From an uncultured Lachnospiraceae bacterium (GTDB taxonomy: Bacteria; Bacillota; Clostridia; Lachnospirales; Lachnospiraceae), in NCBI GenBank assembly GCA_902766655.1, contig CACXEL010000407.1, positions 1 to 6,772 on the forward strand: a DNA stretch of 6,772 nt, read 5' to 3'. This document shows, one piece after another, positions 5,852 to 6,772 of the stretch (its first letter is position 1; every line of letters begins with the position of its first letter). Below the pieces are notes generated by a model that did no database searches, was not told the origin of the DNA, and was given only the letters and a program-made list of their open reading frames with translations. The position numbers and the translations under genes were made by a program.

Positions 5852-6286
5852 ATGAGACAGGATGCGCTCAGACAGCTGACCAAGGCTGCCAATCTGATTC
5901 GCAGGAAAATGAGGACCTTCGGCAATCTGGAAGGCCTGACCTTTGCCCAGACCCGTGTCCTGTATTTTATCCTGAGGAACAGCGATGAGGTCTATCAGAA
6001 GGATATCGAGGAGGAGTACATGCTCCGTCCGTCCACGGCAACGTCCCTTCTCCAGTCCATGGAGCAGTTGGGGCTGATCCGGCGGGTCCAGAGCGCTGAG
6101 GACGGCCGGAGAAAACAGATCCTGCCCACTGAGAAGGGAAATTCGCTCAAGGAGGACGTCGAGCTGAAGATCGACCTGCTGGAGCAGTGCCTCGCGAAAG
6201 GGCTGACCCAGGAGGAGCTGGACAGCTTTTTCCGAATCACCGACAAGATGATCCGGAATCTCCGGGATGAGACAAGCAGGGAGTGA
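5852..6286 (+). CDS. MarR-family transcriptional regulator
   Basis: This is a DNA-binding regulator of the MarR family, 144 residues, the usual length. Its order is: dimerisation helix (1-22, DALRQLTKAANLIRRKM), the LTFAQTRVLYFILRN helix (29-43), the helix-turn-helix with YQKDIEEEYMLRPSTATSLLQSMEQLGLIRR (48-78; recognition helix about 60-71), the wing SAEDGRRKQILPTEKG (81-96) with the family DGR motif at 84-86, and two C-terminal dimerisation helices (98-140). There is one Cys, at 113, in a C-terminal helix. ATG 5852 was chosen because GGGAGG (5840-5845) lies 6 bases upstream; a longer frame begins at 5759 inside the promoter region. The gene is followed after 35 bases by the cysteine desulfidase-like gene, its probable target. 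The effector is unknown: cysteine, or a reactive sulfur or carbonyl compound, would fit the neighbour but is not shown. Confidence 0.93.
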   Translation: MRQDALRQLTKAANLIRRKMRTFGNLEGLTFAQTRVLYFILRNSDEVYQKDIEEEYMLRPSTATSLLQSMEQLGLIRRVQSAEDGRRKQILPTEKGNSLKEDVELKIDLLEQCLAKGLTQEELDSFFRITDKMIRNLRDETSRE

Positions 6287-6321
6287 GGATCGGCCACAGA
6301 CAGGCCGTACGGGAGGTCAAA

Positions 6322-6772
6322 ATGCAGCTGACTGAGGAATTGACCCGGAATTATACGCTCATTTTGAAGGAAGAACTGATGGCCGCCATGGGCTGTACCG
6401 AACCCATCGCCATCGCCTATGCCGCAGCCAAGGCTTACCGCGAGCTGGGGGAGATGCCGGACCGGATCCGGATCACCTGCTCCGGCAATATGATCAAGAA
6501 CGTGAAGGGTGTGACCGTGCCCAATTCCGGAGGCCAGAAGGGAATCGAGACGGCCGCCGTGCTGGGCGTTCTGGGCGGCAATGCCGACCGGATGCTGGAA
6601 GTCATCGCCGATGCGGACGACGACGCCCGGCGCAGGACACGGGAGCTGGTGGCCGGGGGAATCTGCGAGGTGGCCCTGGCGGAAAATGTACCCAACCTCT
6701 ACATCAAGGCGGAAATGTGGTCCAAAAGCCACAGGGCGGCCGTGACCATAGAGGAGCACCATACGCATATCC
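6322..6772 (+). CDS. cyuA: UPF0597 / L-cysteine desulfidase-like protein, N-terminal part (3' end outside window)
   Basis: Members of this family (UPF0597; CyuA/YhaM in enterobacteria, L-cysteine desulfidase in methanogens) are oxygen-sensitive iron-sulfur enzymes that break cysteine into sulfide, ammonia and pyruvate, and are related to the alpha part of L-serine dehydratase. The window shows 150 codons of a protein normally near 430 residues. Signatures present are LMAAMGCTEPIAIAYAAAKA (19-38), where Cys25 is the conserved first iron-sulfur ligand, then SGNMIKNVKGVTVPNSGGQKG (56-76) and the following ETAAVLGVLGG. The remaining cysteine ligands lie beyond the window end. ATG 6322 is supported by GGGAGG (6311-6316), 5 bases upstream. 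It is downstream of the MarR gene with no terminator between them, so the two are probably cotranscribed. The family call is secure; the gene symbol is by homology only, since other substrates are possible. Confidence 0.9.
   Translation, partial: MQLTEELTRNYTLILKEELMAAMGCTEPIAIAYAAAKAYRELGEMPDRIRITCSGNMIKNVKGVTVPNSGGQKGIETAAVLGVLGGNADRMLEVIADADDDARRRTRELVAGGICEVALAENVPNLYIKAEMWSKSHRAAVTIEEHHTHI

Noticed and set aside
5455..5925. Minus-strand open frame of 156 codons over the ridA remnant and marR start
   Set aside because: It overlaps the marR promoter and start codon, shows no family resemblance, and is in a different frame from the ridA remnant.

Overview
The window looks like ordinary chromosome from a fairly GC-rich member of the Clostridia (Bacillota), possibly Lachnospiraceae-like. 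This rests on the strong GGAGG-type ribosome binding sites, the sigma-A-type promoters, the long A-tract/T-tract terminators and the gene families present (agmatine deiminase pathway, YczE-type membrane protein, DUF4230 protein, UPF0597/cysteine desulfidase). The genus cannot be fixed from the sequence alone. No IS element, phage gene, CRISPR array, tRNA or rRNA was seen.

Layout. (1) 1-1685: the 3' end of agmatine deiminase (aguA) and a complete N-carbamoylputrescine amidase (aguB). Together they convert agmatine to putrescine. A 196-base gap with its own likely promoter separates them, and a very long hairpin terminator follows aguB. (2) 1686-2957: a single alpha/beta-hydrolase (esterase-like) gene bracketed by two long hairpin terminators, with a small perfect hairpin just before its ribosome binding site. 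(3) 3064-4680: a self-contained two-gene transcription unit with a consensus -10 promoter, a membrane-anchored DUF4230 protein, a multi-pass membrane protein I do not recognise, and a textbook terminator. (4) 4792-5567, minus strand: a YczE/YyaS-type membrane protein with a clear promoter and terminator, convergent with unit 3. (5) 5452-5851 is a 400-base stretch with no intact gene. It holds the yczE promoter, the C-terminal remnant of a ridA gene on the minus strand, an AT-rich inverted repeat, and the promoter/operator of the next gene. (6) 5852-6772: a MarR-family regulator followed 35 bases later by a UPF0597/L-cysteine desulfidase-like gene (cyuA-like) that runs off the window.

How the parts may work together. 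The MarR gene has a perfect 7-bp dyad overlapping its -35 box, so autoregulation and control of the downstream cysteine-degrading gene is the simplest reading. The ridA remnant lies next to this unit. RidA removes 2-aminoacrylate, an intermediate expected from cysteine or serine breakdown, so a complete ridA may once have served the same pathway. The best candidate for an undescribed system is the DUF4230 plus membrane-protein pair: its transcription boundaries are clear but its function is unknown.
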